Shown one piece after another: positions 16,886-26,676 of a stretch of 32,753 nt of DNA. This DNA is from Ruminiclostridium sp. (GTDB taxonomy: Bacteria > Bacillota > Clostridia > Oscillospirales > Ruminococcaceae), in contig JAGAWN010000005.1 of NCBI GenBank assembly GCA_017941355.1, positions 1 through 32,753 on the forward strand. The letters run 5' to 3'. A model generated the notes under the pieces. That model saw only the letters and a program-made list of their open reading frames with translations, was not told the DNA's origin and made no database searches. Within the stretch, counting starts at the first letter, position 1, and the number at the start of each line of letters is the position of its first letter. Made by a program: the position numbers and the translations under genes.

Positions 16886-19800
16886 TCACTGCTCTAAAAA
16901 TATAGTTAATTCTATCGGTATTGCATATCCGTCATTTATATTGCTGTTGCGTGTCCATTTGTCGCCAAGGATATATGTCACTCCATCGACCTTCAATCCG
17001 TCAAATGGAACTCTGATGATCTGCGTTCCAAAAACTGTTGCAGTTTCGTTGCTTTCAGACGCTTGCCCAATATTGGGATACTTGTTCGTGTTATCTACGA
17101 TCACAAAGGAAACCGTGTGAACCATAAGACTTTCTCCGTCATATCCAACAATGCTTCCGGTTACATTTCCGTTCATCACAGAATTGGATATATAGCATCT
17201 TGTTATATATGGACTGTTTGCGCCACCGGCAGAACACATTATGCCGCCTATATTCTGAGCATTATTCAGAACAATGTCGCGTACTGCCGTATCGGATACG
17301 CTACAGCCTATATACTGGAAAGTATGATTTTTTCGTTCTATCGGGAAGCCCGATCCGTCAGCCACAACACCACCAAGATTTATGATGTTATAAACTCCGT
17401 CCTTCACACATCCCTCTGCACTATATCCGGTTATTGCACAACCCGATATTTCGGCTGCTCCTCCGGCAATACCTCCCATATACTCGATTGTTGCACCTTC
17501 ACGGGCGTACATATAACAATTTGTGCTATATGTATCACGAATATATCCTCCATATCCTATAATTGATCCGACATATTTTATATCAGAACGGACTTCAAAA
17601 TTGCTTCCTATCACTGCACATTTTTCGATAATTGAGTTTCCGCTTGCAACAGTGTTTGCGTCTTTTCCAAAAGTAGTAGTAACAACTTTGTTAGCTATTG
17701 CTCCAATACACTCACTTTCGCGATCGACGGTTATAGCCGCATTAGATATAACAAGTTTTCTGATTCGGCTGCTTACAAGCTCATCGAACAAACCGCCTTT
17801 GCTATGCAAATTGGAAATCACAAAACCTCCGCCATTGTAGATAAAATTGCTGTAACTGCTATTATCTACAGATTCATTGGGTATCTTAACAGGAATGCTT
17901 GTATGAAGATAACTGTCGGGCATTTGAATATCCGAGATTTGTTCGTAATATCCCTGCACTCCTTTTTCAGACATGAGCTTGATATGCTCCCAAGAGTTTA
18001 TAAGGTAAGGATACTCTTTTGTGCCGTTCCCACCGTAGTAAATATTGCGCACACGATATACTGTTGTCGGCTTTGTAAATTCAGCAATGGTTCCGCCGTA
18101 ATATTCGAGCATTCCGTTTTGTCTGCTGCTCCAACCGTAAGTATATCCGCTTTTATGAGTTTTTTCGTTATCCACTTCGGGAAGAAGTACCGTTGCTATT
18201 CCGTTCATATTCAAAGGCACTTTAATAATTGCGTTAGGCTTGTTTAAATAAGACATATCAATGGTAATATCGATGTATGTTGCTTCTTCCCACACAGCAT
18301 ACAAAGTTGTATCGCCGCGGACGGTCATGTGCTGAATTATGTCACCGTAACCGTCATATAGTGTCCAACCTGACACAATGTATCCATCTTTGACGATTCC
18401 GAAATCATCACGGCAGTTAAGCTCCTCTCCGATAGTATAAGTGAATGACGACTCCTGCCCGTCAGCCATAAGCGTGATTTTAGCTTGAGCTTCTTCTGCC
18501 CACACAGCATATAAGGTTATATCTTTGTTCGGCATAAATAAGGTTTTTACTGCGCTACGGGCATTTGGCTTTGTATTCCAACCTACAAGAACAAGCTCAC
18601 CGTTTTCAAGTCCCTCGGTCGGTAAAGGGACTTCTTCATTGACTTTTACTTTGTACGGAACGACAAGACCGAGTCCGCCATTACTGTCGTAAGTCACAGT
18701 ATATTCCTTTGCTTCCCATACAGCATATAGAATAACATCTCTGTCAGGCATAGAATAGCTGTACAGGGGATATCTACCGTCAGCAGTCTCTGACCAACCC
18801 ACAAAATCATAGCCATCGCGCGTATATCCTTCTGTCGGCAGTTTTACATTAAAGCCTTCTGTAATAGTCAGCGTTTCAATTTCACCTTCGCCGCCATTGA
18901 CGTTAAAAGACAGCTTATAGGATCCTTTTGATGATGAACTGCCGCCGGAATATGACGAAGCAGGAGCTGTTGTTTCTGTAACTTCGGGGATATAGGGATA
19001 TTCTACCCATACATCGGCACCGTCTGATTTAACTATGATCGTACCCTCTTTATCTGTTCTATGAATATCTGCTCCGACACTGGTTAATCTTTCTATCACT
19101 GTATCGGACGGGTGTCCGTATTCATTTTCAACTCCAACAGAAATTACTGCAATCTTAGGCGAAACCGTATTAATAAATGCTTCAACAGATGATGTATCAC
19201 TGCCGTGATGCGATACTTTTAGCACTTCGGTATCAGACACGTCTATATCAGTTTTTAGAACGTTGTATTCAGCTACAGATTCAATATCTCCGGTAAAGAG
19301 ATATGAAGTATCGCCATAACTGAGCTTTATTACAACAGAATAGTCGTTAAGCTCATCGTAACTTATGCCCTCTGAAGGAGATAGTATTTCAAAATTGCAT
19401 ACATCGGAAACGCTGTACTTTACTCCCTTTTGAGCATTCTTTACTGTAATTCCTTTTTCCGCAACCGATGTTGTAAATTCGGTATATATTTCAGTAACAG
19501 GTATCAGCTCTTCGGGAACTTCGGGTATAATCAGTTCACCGATATCAAATGTACTTAACACTTTTGCCATGCCGCCTATGTGGTCTGCATGAGGATGAGT
19601 TGCCACAACATAATCTATATCGCTAACATTCAAGCTATACAGATATTCGATTACCTGTTCCCCTGTTTCTCCTGCGTCTATCAGCAATGATGTATCATTC
19701 GGTAATTCAGCATATATGCTGTCCCCCTGTCCTACATCTATGAAATGTACGGAAATATCATCAAGCTCTATGACTTCCGGCTGCTGTTCTGTAGTAACAT

Positions 19801-20395
19801 TTGATGACGTGACTTCAAAAGTCTCAGAAGCTGTCGCCGCTTCGCTTTCGCTAAAAGCTGTGGTAGTTTCGGAAGTAACAGCTTCGGTTAAAACAGGTAT
19901 AGACTCTCTTTCCGAAACAGGTGTTTCTGTTTCTTCGACCGGGATCTCGGTTTTCGGCTTGCTTTTGCCTATGACGGAAAAAACTACTATAAGTGCAATA
20001 GCACCTCCGACAATTGCTAACAGCGGAATATATTGTTTTATATCAAAGCCGCCCTTTTTCTTTTCCTTTGAATTTCCTACAGCCATATTGTCGATAATAT
20101 ATTGGTTCTCATCTATGACCGTTAATTTTCCTTCACTTTCAAGGTTACAGATTATATCGTATGTTATTCCTCCCTGCACCGCTCCGTCCGGCACCTCATA
20201 AGTTATGTACTGCACATTTACAACAGGAGTTTCTGTTTCTTTTACAAAATCCTTGTATTCTTCTGTGGAAACAAGGTTTTTTTCTATAAATATCGGTTTA
20301 TCGCCGTCGTATTCATCCGCTTTCGGAACTAAAACAAGCTCCGTTGTTTCATCGGTATAAGCTGTGAGCTTTACCTTGAATATCATCATACCCAT
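16886..20395 (-). CDS. Membrane-anchored ComEC-like metallo-beta-lactamase-fold protein with surface repeats
   Basis: 1169 residues from the ATG at 20395, which follows AAAGGA by eight bases and lies just after the topB stop. An N-terminal cytoplasmic part of about 120 residues precedes one membrane segment (about 123-143, LLAIVGGAIALIVVFSVIG). After a Ser/Thr/Glu-rich stalk comes a metallo-beta-lactamase fold of the ComEC/Rec2 type: VHFIDVGQGDS near 216, the metal site THPHADHIGG at about 266-275, LFTGDIE, and VSHHGSD. Beyond about residue 490 are three or four InlB-B/Flg_new repeats (GYDFVGWSETADG, DVILYAVWEAKEYTVTYDSN) and then a Gly-rich beta-helix-like region. The enzyme part probably sits outside the cell; its substrate (nucleic acid, as in ComEC, or a phosphodiester) is not shown. 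One palindrome lies in the C-terminal region. Confidence 0.8.
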   Translation of the reverse strand: MGMMIFKVKLTAYTDETTELVLVPKADEYDGDKPIFIEKNLVSTEEYKDFVKETETPVVNVQYITYEVPDGAVQGGITYDIICNLESEGKLTVIDENQYIIDNMAVGNSKEKKKGGFDIKQYIPLLAIVGGAIALIVVFSVIGKSKPKTEIPVEETETPVSERESIPVLTEAVTSETTTAFSESEAATASETFEVTSSNVTTEQQPEVIELDDISVHFIDVGQGDSIYAELPNDTSLLIDAGETGEQVIEYLYSLNVSDIDYVVATHPHADHIGGMAKVLSTFDIGELIIPEVPEELIPVTEIYTEFTTSVAEKGITVKNAQKGVKYSVSDVCNFEILSPSEGISYDELNDYSVVIKLSYGDTSYLFTGDIESVAEYNVLKTDIDVSDTEVLKVSHHGSDTSSVEAFINTVSPKIAVISVGVENEYGHPSDTVIERLTSVGADIHRTDKEGTIIVKSDGADVWVEYPYIPEVTETTAPASSYSGGSSSSKGSYKLSFNVNGGEGEIETLTITEGFNVKLPTEGYTRDGYDFVGWSETADGRYPLYSYSMPDRDVILYAVWEAKEYTVTYDSNGGLGLVVPYKVKVNEEVPLPTEGLENGELVLVGWNTKPNARSAVKTLFMPNKDITLYAVWAEEAQAKITLMADGQESSFTYTIGEELNCRDDFGIVKDGYIVSGWTLYDGYGDIIQHMTVRGDTTLYAVWEEATYIDITIDMSYLNKPNAIIKVPLNMNGIATVLLPEVDNEKTHKSGYTYGWSSRQNGMLEYYGGTIAEFTKPTTVYRVRNIYYGGNGTKEYPYLINSWEHIKLMSEKGVQGYYEQISDIQMPDSYLHTSIPVKIPNESVDNSSYSNFIYNGGGFVISNLHSKGGLFDELVSSRIRKLVISNAAITVDRESECIGAIANKVVTTTFGKDANTVASGNSIIEKCAVIGSNFEVRSDIKYVGSIIGYGGYIRDTYSTNCYMYAREGATIEYMGGIAGGAAEISGCAITGYSAEGCVKDGVYNIINLGGVVADGSGFPIERKNHTFQYIGCSVSDTAVRDIVLNNAQNIGGIMCSAGGANSPYITRCYISNSVMNGNVTGSIVGYDGESLMVHTVSFVIVDNTNKYPNIGQASESNETATVFGTQIIRVPFDGLKVDGVTYILGDKWTRNSNINDGYAIPIELTIFLEQ
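17523..17538. repeat. Palindrome copy D, in the surface protein gene
   Basis: GTGCTATATGTATCAC, one base off the perfect palindrome. It encodes RDTYSTN, in the same frame as copies A-C, within the beta-helix-like C-terminal part. Confidence 0.7.
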
Positions 20396-20400
20396 TTTAA

Positions 20401-22449
20401 TTATCCTTTCTTCGGCTGCTGAACGGATTTTGTTTCCCATTGATATAGCGCTTTTCCGTTGTATTCATTGGATGACACTTTCGGGATAACAGTTGTCTTT
20501 CTTCCGTTCGCAGTATATGATATTTCTTTTCCCGCAAGCAAGTTTTTGAGCTGATTTTCCGTCAGTTCCTTACCGTAAACCTTTGCAACATTCATTCCGC
20601 ATTTATTCGTGCAGTAAAATCCAAACTTGCCCTTTTTCACATCATTTCCGCATTTAGGGCATTTCCCGATAGGCTCAATATTGGGTACAAATGACAGCTC
20701 GTTATCTATACTGCTGTACTTCTTGCACATTCCTATAACATAATCGGAAATATCAGACATAAAGCTGTCCTTGCTTTCCTTTCCGTGTTCAATGGCTTGC
20801 AGACGCATTTCCCAATCCGCTGTCAGTTTAGGTGATTTTACATCATCGGGAACAACACTTATAAGCTTTATACCCTTTTCGGTTGCGGACAGCTGTTTTT
20901 TCTTTCGCTCGACGTATCCGTTCTTGACAAGTCCCTCGATTGTTCCTGCCCTTGTCGCAGGAGTTCCCAAGCCTTTTTTCTCCGAATCATCGTCATACTC
21001 GTCTTGCCCTGCGTGTTCCATAGCGGATAACAACGTATCCTCGGTGTATGGTTTGGGAGGACTTGTAAAATGTTCGGCAGTTTCAGAACGGATATTCTCA
21101 AATACTTGACCCTGTACGATTTGAGGAAGTTTAAAATTTTCCTCACTTTCTGTCTCGTCTGCCGGTTTTTTAATATTGGATTCAGCGGATTTCCAGCCCT
21201 CTGATATTACAGACCTCCCATTGGAAGTGAAGATTTTGCCCTCGCACTTAACAGCGATCTTGACAGCTTCATACTTGTAAGGCTCCGAAACCGCACAAAT
21301 CAGTCTGTTTGAAATGATTTTGAGAGTATTCAGCTCTCCTTCTGTTAATCCAGTCAAATCTGCACTCGCAATCTCAACTGTAGGGATAATAGCGTGATGT
21401 CCGGTGACTTTGGAATTATTTATACAGCGTGATACATTCGGTTCTCCGACAATCGTAAAACTAAAAACAGCACTCGCTGTTTTAGCTGCCGCAAGCGCTG
21501 TTTCTTCCATATCATCGGTTATGTATTGACTGTCCGTCCGGGGGTATGTAGTGAGCTTCTTTTCGTACAGTGACTGCTGATAATCAAGCGTTTGCTGTGC
21601 TGTATAGCCAAACTTTTTATTGGCTTCTCGCTGTAAAGAAGTCAGATCAAATAATTTAGGGGGATTAACTGTCTTGATCTCTCGTTTGACCTCAATTGCT
21701 TCGGCAGTTTTGCCCATACACAGTGCGGCAAGCTCTTCAGCTTCTCTTTCGTTATCAATTCGCTCCGAAACTGCTTTAAATCCGCCGCAATCTATATCGA
21801 CAGTAAAATACTTCTGTTTCACGAAATTCTGAACATCATAATCGCGCTTGACTATCATAGCAAGAGTAGGTGTCTGTACTCTTCCAATGTTAAGGTGTGC
21901 GCGATATCTTATCGAAAATAGCCGCGATCCGTTCATTCCGACAAGCCAGTCAGCCTTTGCTCTGCAAAATCCGGCATTGAACAAGCTGTCGTATTCCCTG
22001 TCGCTTTTAAGTTTAGACAATCCCGCTTTTATTGAACTTTCTTCAAGAGAGGAAACCCAAAGACGTTTCACGGGCTTTTTGCTGCCCGAAAGGTTATATA
22101 CATATCTGAAAATGCACTCGCCTTCCCGATCAGCGTCGGTTGCGCAGATGACCTCATCTACTGAGTTGTCATTGAGCAGTTTCTTTAATATATGGAATTG
22201 CTCTGACGCTCCCTCAGATATTATGAATTTCCATTTGTCGGGAATCATTGGAAGATTGTCGAAGCTCCACTTTTCAGCCCATGTTCCGCCGTAACCGTTC
22301 GGAAGCTGTAATCCGACAAGATGTCCAAAGCACCAAGACACAATGTAGCCGTTCCCCTCTACATATCCATTCTTTTTGCTGCTTGCACCGACAACAGGGC
22401 ATATTGCTCTTGCCACCGAGGGCTTTTCGGCTATAATCAACTTACTCAT
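20401..22449 (-). CDS. topB: DNA topoisomerase III
   Basis: 682 residues, a type IA topoisomerase that passes single strands and resolves replication or transfer intermediates. It has the TOPRIM acid (IAEKPSVAR, Glu8) and DADREGE (105-111), HLNIGRVQTPTLAMI, and the catalytic Tyr302 in TTYPRTDSQYI. The C-terminus carries one zinc ribbon (CPKCGN ... FYCTNKCG), as in TopB homologues of Tn1549-like elements. The ATG at 22449 follows GAGGAGG and overlaps the stop of the DUF4315 gene by eight bases, implying coupled translation. Confidence 0.95.
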   Translation of the reverse strand: MSKLIIAEKPSVARAICPVVGASSKKNGYVEGNGYIVSWCFGHLVGLQLPNGYGGTWAEKWSFDNLPMIPDKWKFIISEGASEQFHILKKLLNDNSVDEVICATDADREGECIFRYVYNLSGSKKPVKRLWVSSLEESSIKAGLSKLKSDREYDSLFNAGFCRAKADWLVGMNGSRLFSIRYRAHLNIGRVQTPTLAMIVKRDYDVQNFVKQKYFTVDIDCGGFKAVSERIDNEREAEELAALCMGKTAEAIEVKREIKTVNPPKLFDLTSLQREANKKFGYTAQQTLDYQQSLYEKKLTTYPRTDSQYITDDMEETALAAAKTASAVFSFTIVGEPNVSRCINNSKVTGHHAIIPTVEIASADLTGLTEGELNTLKIISNRLICAVSEPYKYEAVKIAVKCEGKIFTSNGRSVISEGWKSAESNIKKPADETESEENFKLPQIVQGQVFENIRSETAEHFTSPPKPYTEDTLLSAMEHAGQDEYDDDSEKKGLGTPATRAGTIEGLVKNGYVERKKKQLSATEKGIKLISVVPDDVKSPKLTADWEMRLQAIEHGKESKDSFMSDISDYVIGMCKKYSSIDNELSFVPNIEPIGKCPKCGNDVKKGKFGFYCTNKCGMNVAKVYGKELTENQLKNLLAGKEISYTANGRKTTVIPKVSSNEYNGKALYQWETKSVQQPKKG

Positions 22450-22759
22450 TTGCCGTTTCCTCCTCTTCTTTTATAGCATTTTCAGAAACTATATCATTGT
22501 TTTCATCAGTCTTATTTGCAAACATATTATTTGAAATTGCCTGTTCTATCTCTGCGAATGTAACTTGATGTTCATTCATAAGCTCTACAAGGCTTTCCAT
22601 TTTTATATGTTCTACCTCTGCACGCTCGGCTTCAATGGCTTTTGATAGCTCCTTGACATTCTTTTTTAAGGATTCGAGCGCTTTTTTCTTTTCAGCAAGC
22701 GCTTTTTCGTGCTTTTTCAAGCGTTCCTCTGCTTTCTGTACCCTTTTTTCGTTATTCAC
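22442..22759 (-). CDS. DUF4315 family protein
   Basis: 105 residues. The GTG at 22759 is preferred because AAAGGAGG lies eight bases before it; the longer frame has no site. Residues 1-55 form a Lys/Glu-rich coiled coil (KAEERLKKHEKALAEKKKAL), followed by VELMNEHQVTFAEIEQAI and an acidic tail. This is the DUF4315 pattern, regularly found beside topB and CD1108-type genes in clostridial conjugative elements; its function is unknown. The GTG start overlaps the TGA of the upstream gene (GTGA), and the stop overlaps topB. Confidence 0.82.
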   Translation of the reverse strand: MNNEKRVQKAEERLKKHEKALAEKKKALESLKKNVKELSKAIEAERAEVEHIKMESLVELMNEHQVTFAEIEQAISNNMFANKTDENNDIVSENAIKEEEETANE

Positions 22760-23028
22760 TTTTTTGTCCTCCTTTTGTCTTTCAACTTTTGACGGATTTT
22801 TAATACAATATAGGCGATAGCAATTCCTGCACCTATAAAGCAATCTACTATACTTATGTGGAATTTATAGAAGTCGTCATTCACAGATGTATCCGTTGAC
22901 TTAACACCATCAAAAATATCAAGTATATGTTGTGCGCCACCCATGTATATGAATAGAATTATCAATACAAGAACAATAATTGTCAGAATCTTTTTAGGTG
23001 TTTTTAAAAATCTTTTTAACCAATTCAT
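22756..23028 (-). CDS. Small two-helix membrane protein
   Basis: 90 residues, not assigned to a named family. It has a basic N-terminus (MNWLKRFLKTPKK), a first membrane helix at about 14-30 (ILTIIVLVLIILFIYMG), a short hydrophilic loop, a second helix at about 62-79 (CFIGAGIAIAYIVLKI) and a Lys/Arg-rich end. GGAG lies ten bases before the ATG. It is coupled to the DUF4315 gene. A role as an accessory of the transfer channel is inferred only from position. Confidence 0.7.
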   Translation of the reverse strand: MNWLKRFLKTPKKILTIIVLVLIILFIYMGGAQHILDIFDGVKSTDTSVNDDFYKFHISIVDCFIGAGIAIAYIVLKIRQKLKDKRRTKK

Positions 23029-23046
23029 CTATTTATCGCTCCTTTT

Positions 23047-25587
23047 TTATGAAGGATCAACTTCTTCTGTATCAATCTCATCGTTTTTTAGGACGTACCC
23101 CATGATGTAGCTGTCATAAAGCTGTTCCACCATTTTCTCCCAATCCTTTTCTTCCTGAGTAAAGCCGAGCTTGTCCATTATATTAGAGCTTTTGGCAATC
23201 TCGATTGAAGCTTTATTATGATGTGCATCACAATACGGGTGACCGGGACAATAAGGAATGGATTGAGTTATTGTTTTCGGACCGTCCTCGGTGCTTATAG
23301 TTGTTGTAATGGTTCGTGTAGAACAAGGAGGCGTACAGAACGACGTTTTACAGTTTCTTCCGGGGCATTCAACGCCTGTTTCTTCAAAATATGAAACATC
23401 AAAGTATATTTCAAAGAAATCCATTAGGTCATTTTCTGTAAAAGTAAAACTGTATATATCCTTTGCGTTATTCCCATCTGAATTATTTTTTTGTTTTTGC
23501 AGATAAATGTATAGCAGTGAAAAATATTCAGCATAGTCAATACTCATATTATCAAATACTTGTCTGACAATAACCTCACCACTTCCTCCGTTGTATCGTA
23601 TCCAATCTATCTTTATCGGAGAACCGTACGCGCCGTAAGCATCGTCATCTGCAGAAAGGAACGCATTTGCTTTCTCAATGTTTTCCTCAATAGTTGATTT
23701 AAGCTTATCATCAATCAGCTTTTTATATTCCTCAATTGTATTTGAAACATCTTCAGCGGTTGTTTCTTCATTTGGAAAGACATAGCTTACACCCGCTATG
23801 GTTGTATCACTTACCGCTGAGATCAATCCCGATGCAACGGCAACAATCAAGAATAATACTATAAGAACAAGTGAAACAATAAGTATAATCGGCAAATGTG
23901 TAACAAAGAACGTTGCTGCTTTTGCTATAGCTTTAAATGTGACTTCTGCCACTTTCTCTGCCGCTTGAGCCGCTTTTTTTGTTGTTTCAACTGCTTTCTG
24001 TGCGGTTTTTTGAGCTTGTTTTACAGCTTTCTTTGCGTTCTGTGCTGCTCTTTTTGCACCGAGATTTACTTCTCTTGTTTTTGGTGCAACATTGCCCGCA
24101 TATCTATACGGTCTGTTTGTTGATGTATATGGAGATATTTCTACTGCTGTAGCGATGTTTCTGCCCGACATAGGCACACTTTGAATTTTGCTGTAAAGAC
24201 TCCTGCCGGTAGAGTAAGCTGGTCTTGCATTATTTGCAAACGTTTGAATATGTTTTTTTACCGATGTTGCAATATGTCTAACCCCCGATACCACTCCTTT
24301 GGCTTCTGAGCCTGCTCTATACATCATCTTAGCTGACTCTATTCCAGTTTCAGACGTGTCGTCAATATTTACGTTCTTTGCCTTTGAATTAATGTAGTTT
24401 AATCCGCTGCGCAGTGTAGCTTTCGGCAGAGAAACCGCAGAAAGGCTTATCAGCTTTCCAAGAACCGAAGCTGATGCCTTCGATAATTTTTTAAACCTTA
24501 AATGCGATCTTAATTTTCGATAGCTTCTCTTGTCAAGCTTAATAGTTTTTTTAAGGTCATCTATATTCCCCTCAAAGCTGACCTTTGTCAGAACGCGAAC
24601 CTTTTTGTTTCCGAATTCAATAAAATTACCTGATGCAAGCTCTTCGGCGCTATACTTATTCTTTAAAACGCCTATGTAATTATTATGCGCCTTTCTGTAT
24701 AATTTGGCATTTCGCGCATTAGGATCGTTTCTATATTGTTCCCATGACTCATTATCTTTTTCAAAAGCCGAAACAGCTTCTCTATTTATACTCTTTATGC
24801 GGCGCTGATTGCTTAATTCATGAATGGATAATTTGTTTATGTCTTTTGGTTCAACCTTTTTGAGTAATTGCCTGTTATATTCAACCTTTGATTGTATCTG
24901 ACCGTTTGATGAGCGGTAATACTTAAACTTTTTTACCGAATCGTGATCCGATTTCAGCACATCTGCTCTATCGGAAACGGACTTCTCCTGTCCCGTCTTT
25001 ATTCTGCTATTCGTCTTTTCTTCGACTTCGCCTTTACTGAGCAGTTTTCTTGTTTTTTTATCTAAATCCTTTTGATATAAATTGAAGGATTTACCCTCGC
25101 TTTTGATCTCATATTCGGTTATATCAGCTGTTTTGCCTTTTCGGGACTCGCTTTTCTCATCAGATGTTCTTATCCGCTTATTATGCACAAACTGCTCTCT
25201 GAAAATATCTCTTGAATCGCTTGCTGACGTATCTTGAACAAAGTCTTGTCCGGATTTTTGAGCCATAAAGTCTTGTTCAGACTCATTTTCTTCTGTGCTT
25301 ACTTCCAATTGTCTTTTATAATACTCATCGTACACTGCCTGTTCAGGCTTTGAATCAACATTTTCTTCATTTATCAGCTTCGCCCTTTGTGCCGCAACAT
25401 ATTTGGTTTTTTCATCGAACTCCTCGTTTACGATGTTTCCACTCGTTTTTAGCCCATTTTCTGCTGAATGCTTTATAGTGGCATCTACCTTGCTTTCAAG
25501 GGTATCACTATTGAGATTGTCAAGTGATTGATTTCGTTCTATCATACCTTTTGGCTTTTCTGCTGCTTCGGTTCTTTTGACCTGCAT
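23047..25587 (-). CDS. CD1108-like transfer-channel protein without visible hydrolase domain
   Basis: 846 residues from the ATG at 25587, after GGAGG. The N-terminal half is highly charged and probably disordered in the cytoplasm. An Ala/Lys-rich amphipathic stretch (AQNAKKAVKQAQKTAQKA) leads into one membrane helix (about 563-595, LPIILIVSLVLIVLFLIV). The rest is outside: a helical part, an (F/Y)-rich segment and a Cys-rich piece (VECPGRNCKTSFCTPPC, YCPGHPYC). This build is that of CD1108-family mobile-element proteins, which usually end in a lytic or NlpC/P60 peptidoglycan hydrolase. None can be seen here, so the protein is short for the family or the hydrolase is encoded elsewhere. It probably lines the envelope-spanning part of the channel. 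A terminator hairpin sits directly before it. Confidence 0.65.
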   Translation of the reverse strand: MQVKRTEAAEKPKGMIERNQSLDNLNSDTLESKVDATIKHSAENGLKTSGNIVNEEFDEKTKYVAAQRAKLINEENVDSKPEQAVYDEYYKRQLEVSTEENESEQDFMAQKSGQDFVQDTSASDSRDIFREQFVHNKRIRTSDEKSESRKGKTADITEYEIKSEGKSFNLYQKDLDKKTRKLLSKGEVEEKTNSRIKTGQEKSVSDRADVLKSDHDSVKKFKYYRSSNGQIQSKVEYNRQLLKKVEPKDINKLSIHELSNQRRIKSINREAVSAFEKDNESWEQYRNDPNARNAKLYRKAHNNYIGVLKNKYSAEELASGNFIEFGNKKVRVLTKVSFEGNIDDLKKTIKLDKRSYRKLRSHLRFKKLSKASASVLGKLISLSAVSLPKATLRSGLNYINSKAKNVNIDDTSETGIESAKMMYRAGSEAKGVVSGVRHIATSVKKHIQTFANNARPAYSTGRSLYSKIQSVPMSGRNIATAVEISPYTSTNRPYRYAGNVAPKTREVNLGAKRAAQNAKKAVKQAQKTAQKAVETTKKAAQAAEKVAEVTFKAIAKAATFFVTHLPIILIVSLVLIVLFLIVAVASGLISAVSDTTIAGVSYVFPNEETTAEDVSNTIEEYKKLIDDKLKSTIEENIEKANAFLSADDDAYGAYGSPIKIDWIRYNGGSGEVIVRQVFDNMSIDYAEYFSLLYIYLQKQKNNSDGNNAKDIYSFTFTENDLMDFFEIYFDVSYFEETGVECPGRNCKTSFCTPPCSTRTITTTISTEDGPKTITQSIPYCPGHPYCDAHHNKASIEIAKSSNIMDKLGFTQEEKDWEKMVEQLYDSYIMGYVLKNDEIDTEEVDPS

Positions 25588-25612
25588 TGAAACACCTCCG
25601 TTTTCCTTTGCT

Positions 25613-25647
25613 GAAAAAGAAAAAGGCTGCTCAGCAGAACAGCCTTT
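25613..25647 (-). terminator. Terminator of the toxin-antitoxin cassette
   Basis: On the minus strand AAAGGCTG and CAGCCTTT (25640-25647 and 25622-25629) form an eight-pair stem with a 10-nt loop and a TTTTTC tail. It lies about 30 nt before the ribosome site of the next gene with no room for a promoter, so some read-through must feed the downstream transfer genes. Confidence 0.78.
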
Positions 25648-25663
25648 GTGATATATATAGCAC
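25648..25663. repeat. Palindrome copy E, left edge of the toxin-antitoxin cassette
   Basis: GTGATATATATAGCAC within TTGTG...CACAA, one arm base changed. It lies between the toxin stop and the terminator hairpin. With copy F it brackets the cassette. Confidence 0.75.
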
Positions 25664-25676
25664 AATCATACTCCTA

Positions 25677-26676
25677 TTATCTGTGCTTGTGCTTTAGGTT
25701 TGGACTTGTATTTGATACACTGCTTTTCTTGTGATCTTGTTCCTTTTCTCGCGGCAAATCACGTTGCAACGCCTTACCGCGAGTGGGTTGACTTCTTTCT
25801 GAAAAGAATAACTGCGCTGTATCTGAAACAGCTAAGTCATTCTTTTTGGCTATGGACGCAACAATATCAACATTAAAATACTGTTTTGTAAATCGGTCGA
25901 TCTCTTCGGCGTGTCTCTTTTCCATAAGCAGCTGAGTGCGCTTGCCTATCTCGCAGAATTGATCTAACTCATGCTGTGACCATCTGCCGTTAAACACACT
26001 TGAAATAGCTTTGTCGGCAGTCATATCCTGATGTACATCGCTATCATATAAACAACAACCTTCTCGATTGTACATCACAATTTTATCAAACATATTGCTT
26101 TCTTGAAGCTGTCTAAGATTGCCGGGAATGCTTTTTACGATCAGATCGTGTGCTTCCTTTGATGTTGCTCTGGGTGTTTTACCTTCAGCTATCATGTCCT
26201 CATATCGCATTATCGTACTCAGATATGATATTTGTGGTTTTACCGCCATGAGTGCCAGCGTAACACTGTAACCGCTCCTCTTGAACTCATTACAGGTTTT
26301 CAACGGTACTTGTGCAGTGCGCAGAGTTCCCTCGACAAGAACATTGTATTTCTCTTTTTTCAGTCTTTCAACAAGGGTTTCGGTCATTTGCCCTGAAAAC
26401 TTTCCTGTATAATCTACACTGTTCTTGCCGTACTTTTCCTGCAATTTCTGAAAATCGGGGTGAAGTTCACGAAACTCGTCACCGTTTATGACAATCAGAT
26501 TGTTATTACACAACTTCGACATTATTTTCTGTAGCCCTGTTTTCCCTGCTCCGGGTTGTCCCCCCCAATATAAAAGCTTTCGGCTTTGTTTCCGGTGTCA
26601 AAGTTTCTATGAACTCTTGATATGTTTTTTTGAGTGCGAATTCAAACGCTTCTTTTGAAAAATCACCATCAGTCAT
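25677..26676 (-). pseudogene. pezT: PezT/zeta toxin kinase gene, frameshifted at a G7 run
   Basis: Zeta toxins phosphorylate UDP-N-acetylglucosamine and block wall synthesis. The frame from the ATG at 26676 (MTDGDFSKEAFEFAL ... KPKAFILGG) breaks at seven G residues (26560-26566) in the middle of the Walker A loop. With six G it would read ILGGQPGAGKTGLQKIMSK and continue into the downstream frame (IVINGDEFRELHP, VLVEGTLRTAQVPLKT, SYLSTIMRYEDM, YDSDVHQDM), which closely follows PezT to a C-terminal basic tail at 25677. As written, the upstream frame stops after about 57 residues and the downstream frame lacks its P-loop, so no active toxin is made. It may be a true mutation, a slippage-prone on/off tract, or a sequencing error. 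The ATG overlaps the antitoxin gene by eight bases. Confidence 0.85.

Noticed and set aside
23047-25587. NlpC/P60 or lysozyme-like hydrolase in the CD1108-like protein
   Set aside because: No Cys-His catalytic pattern or lytic-transglycosylase motif can be seen; the Cys pairs look structural.
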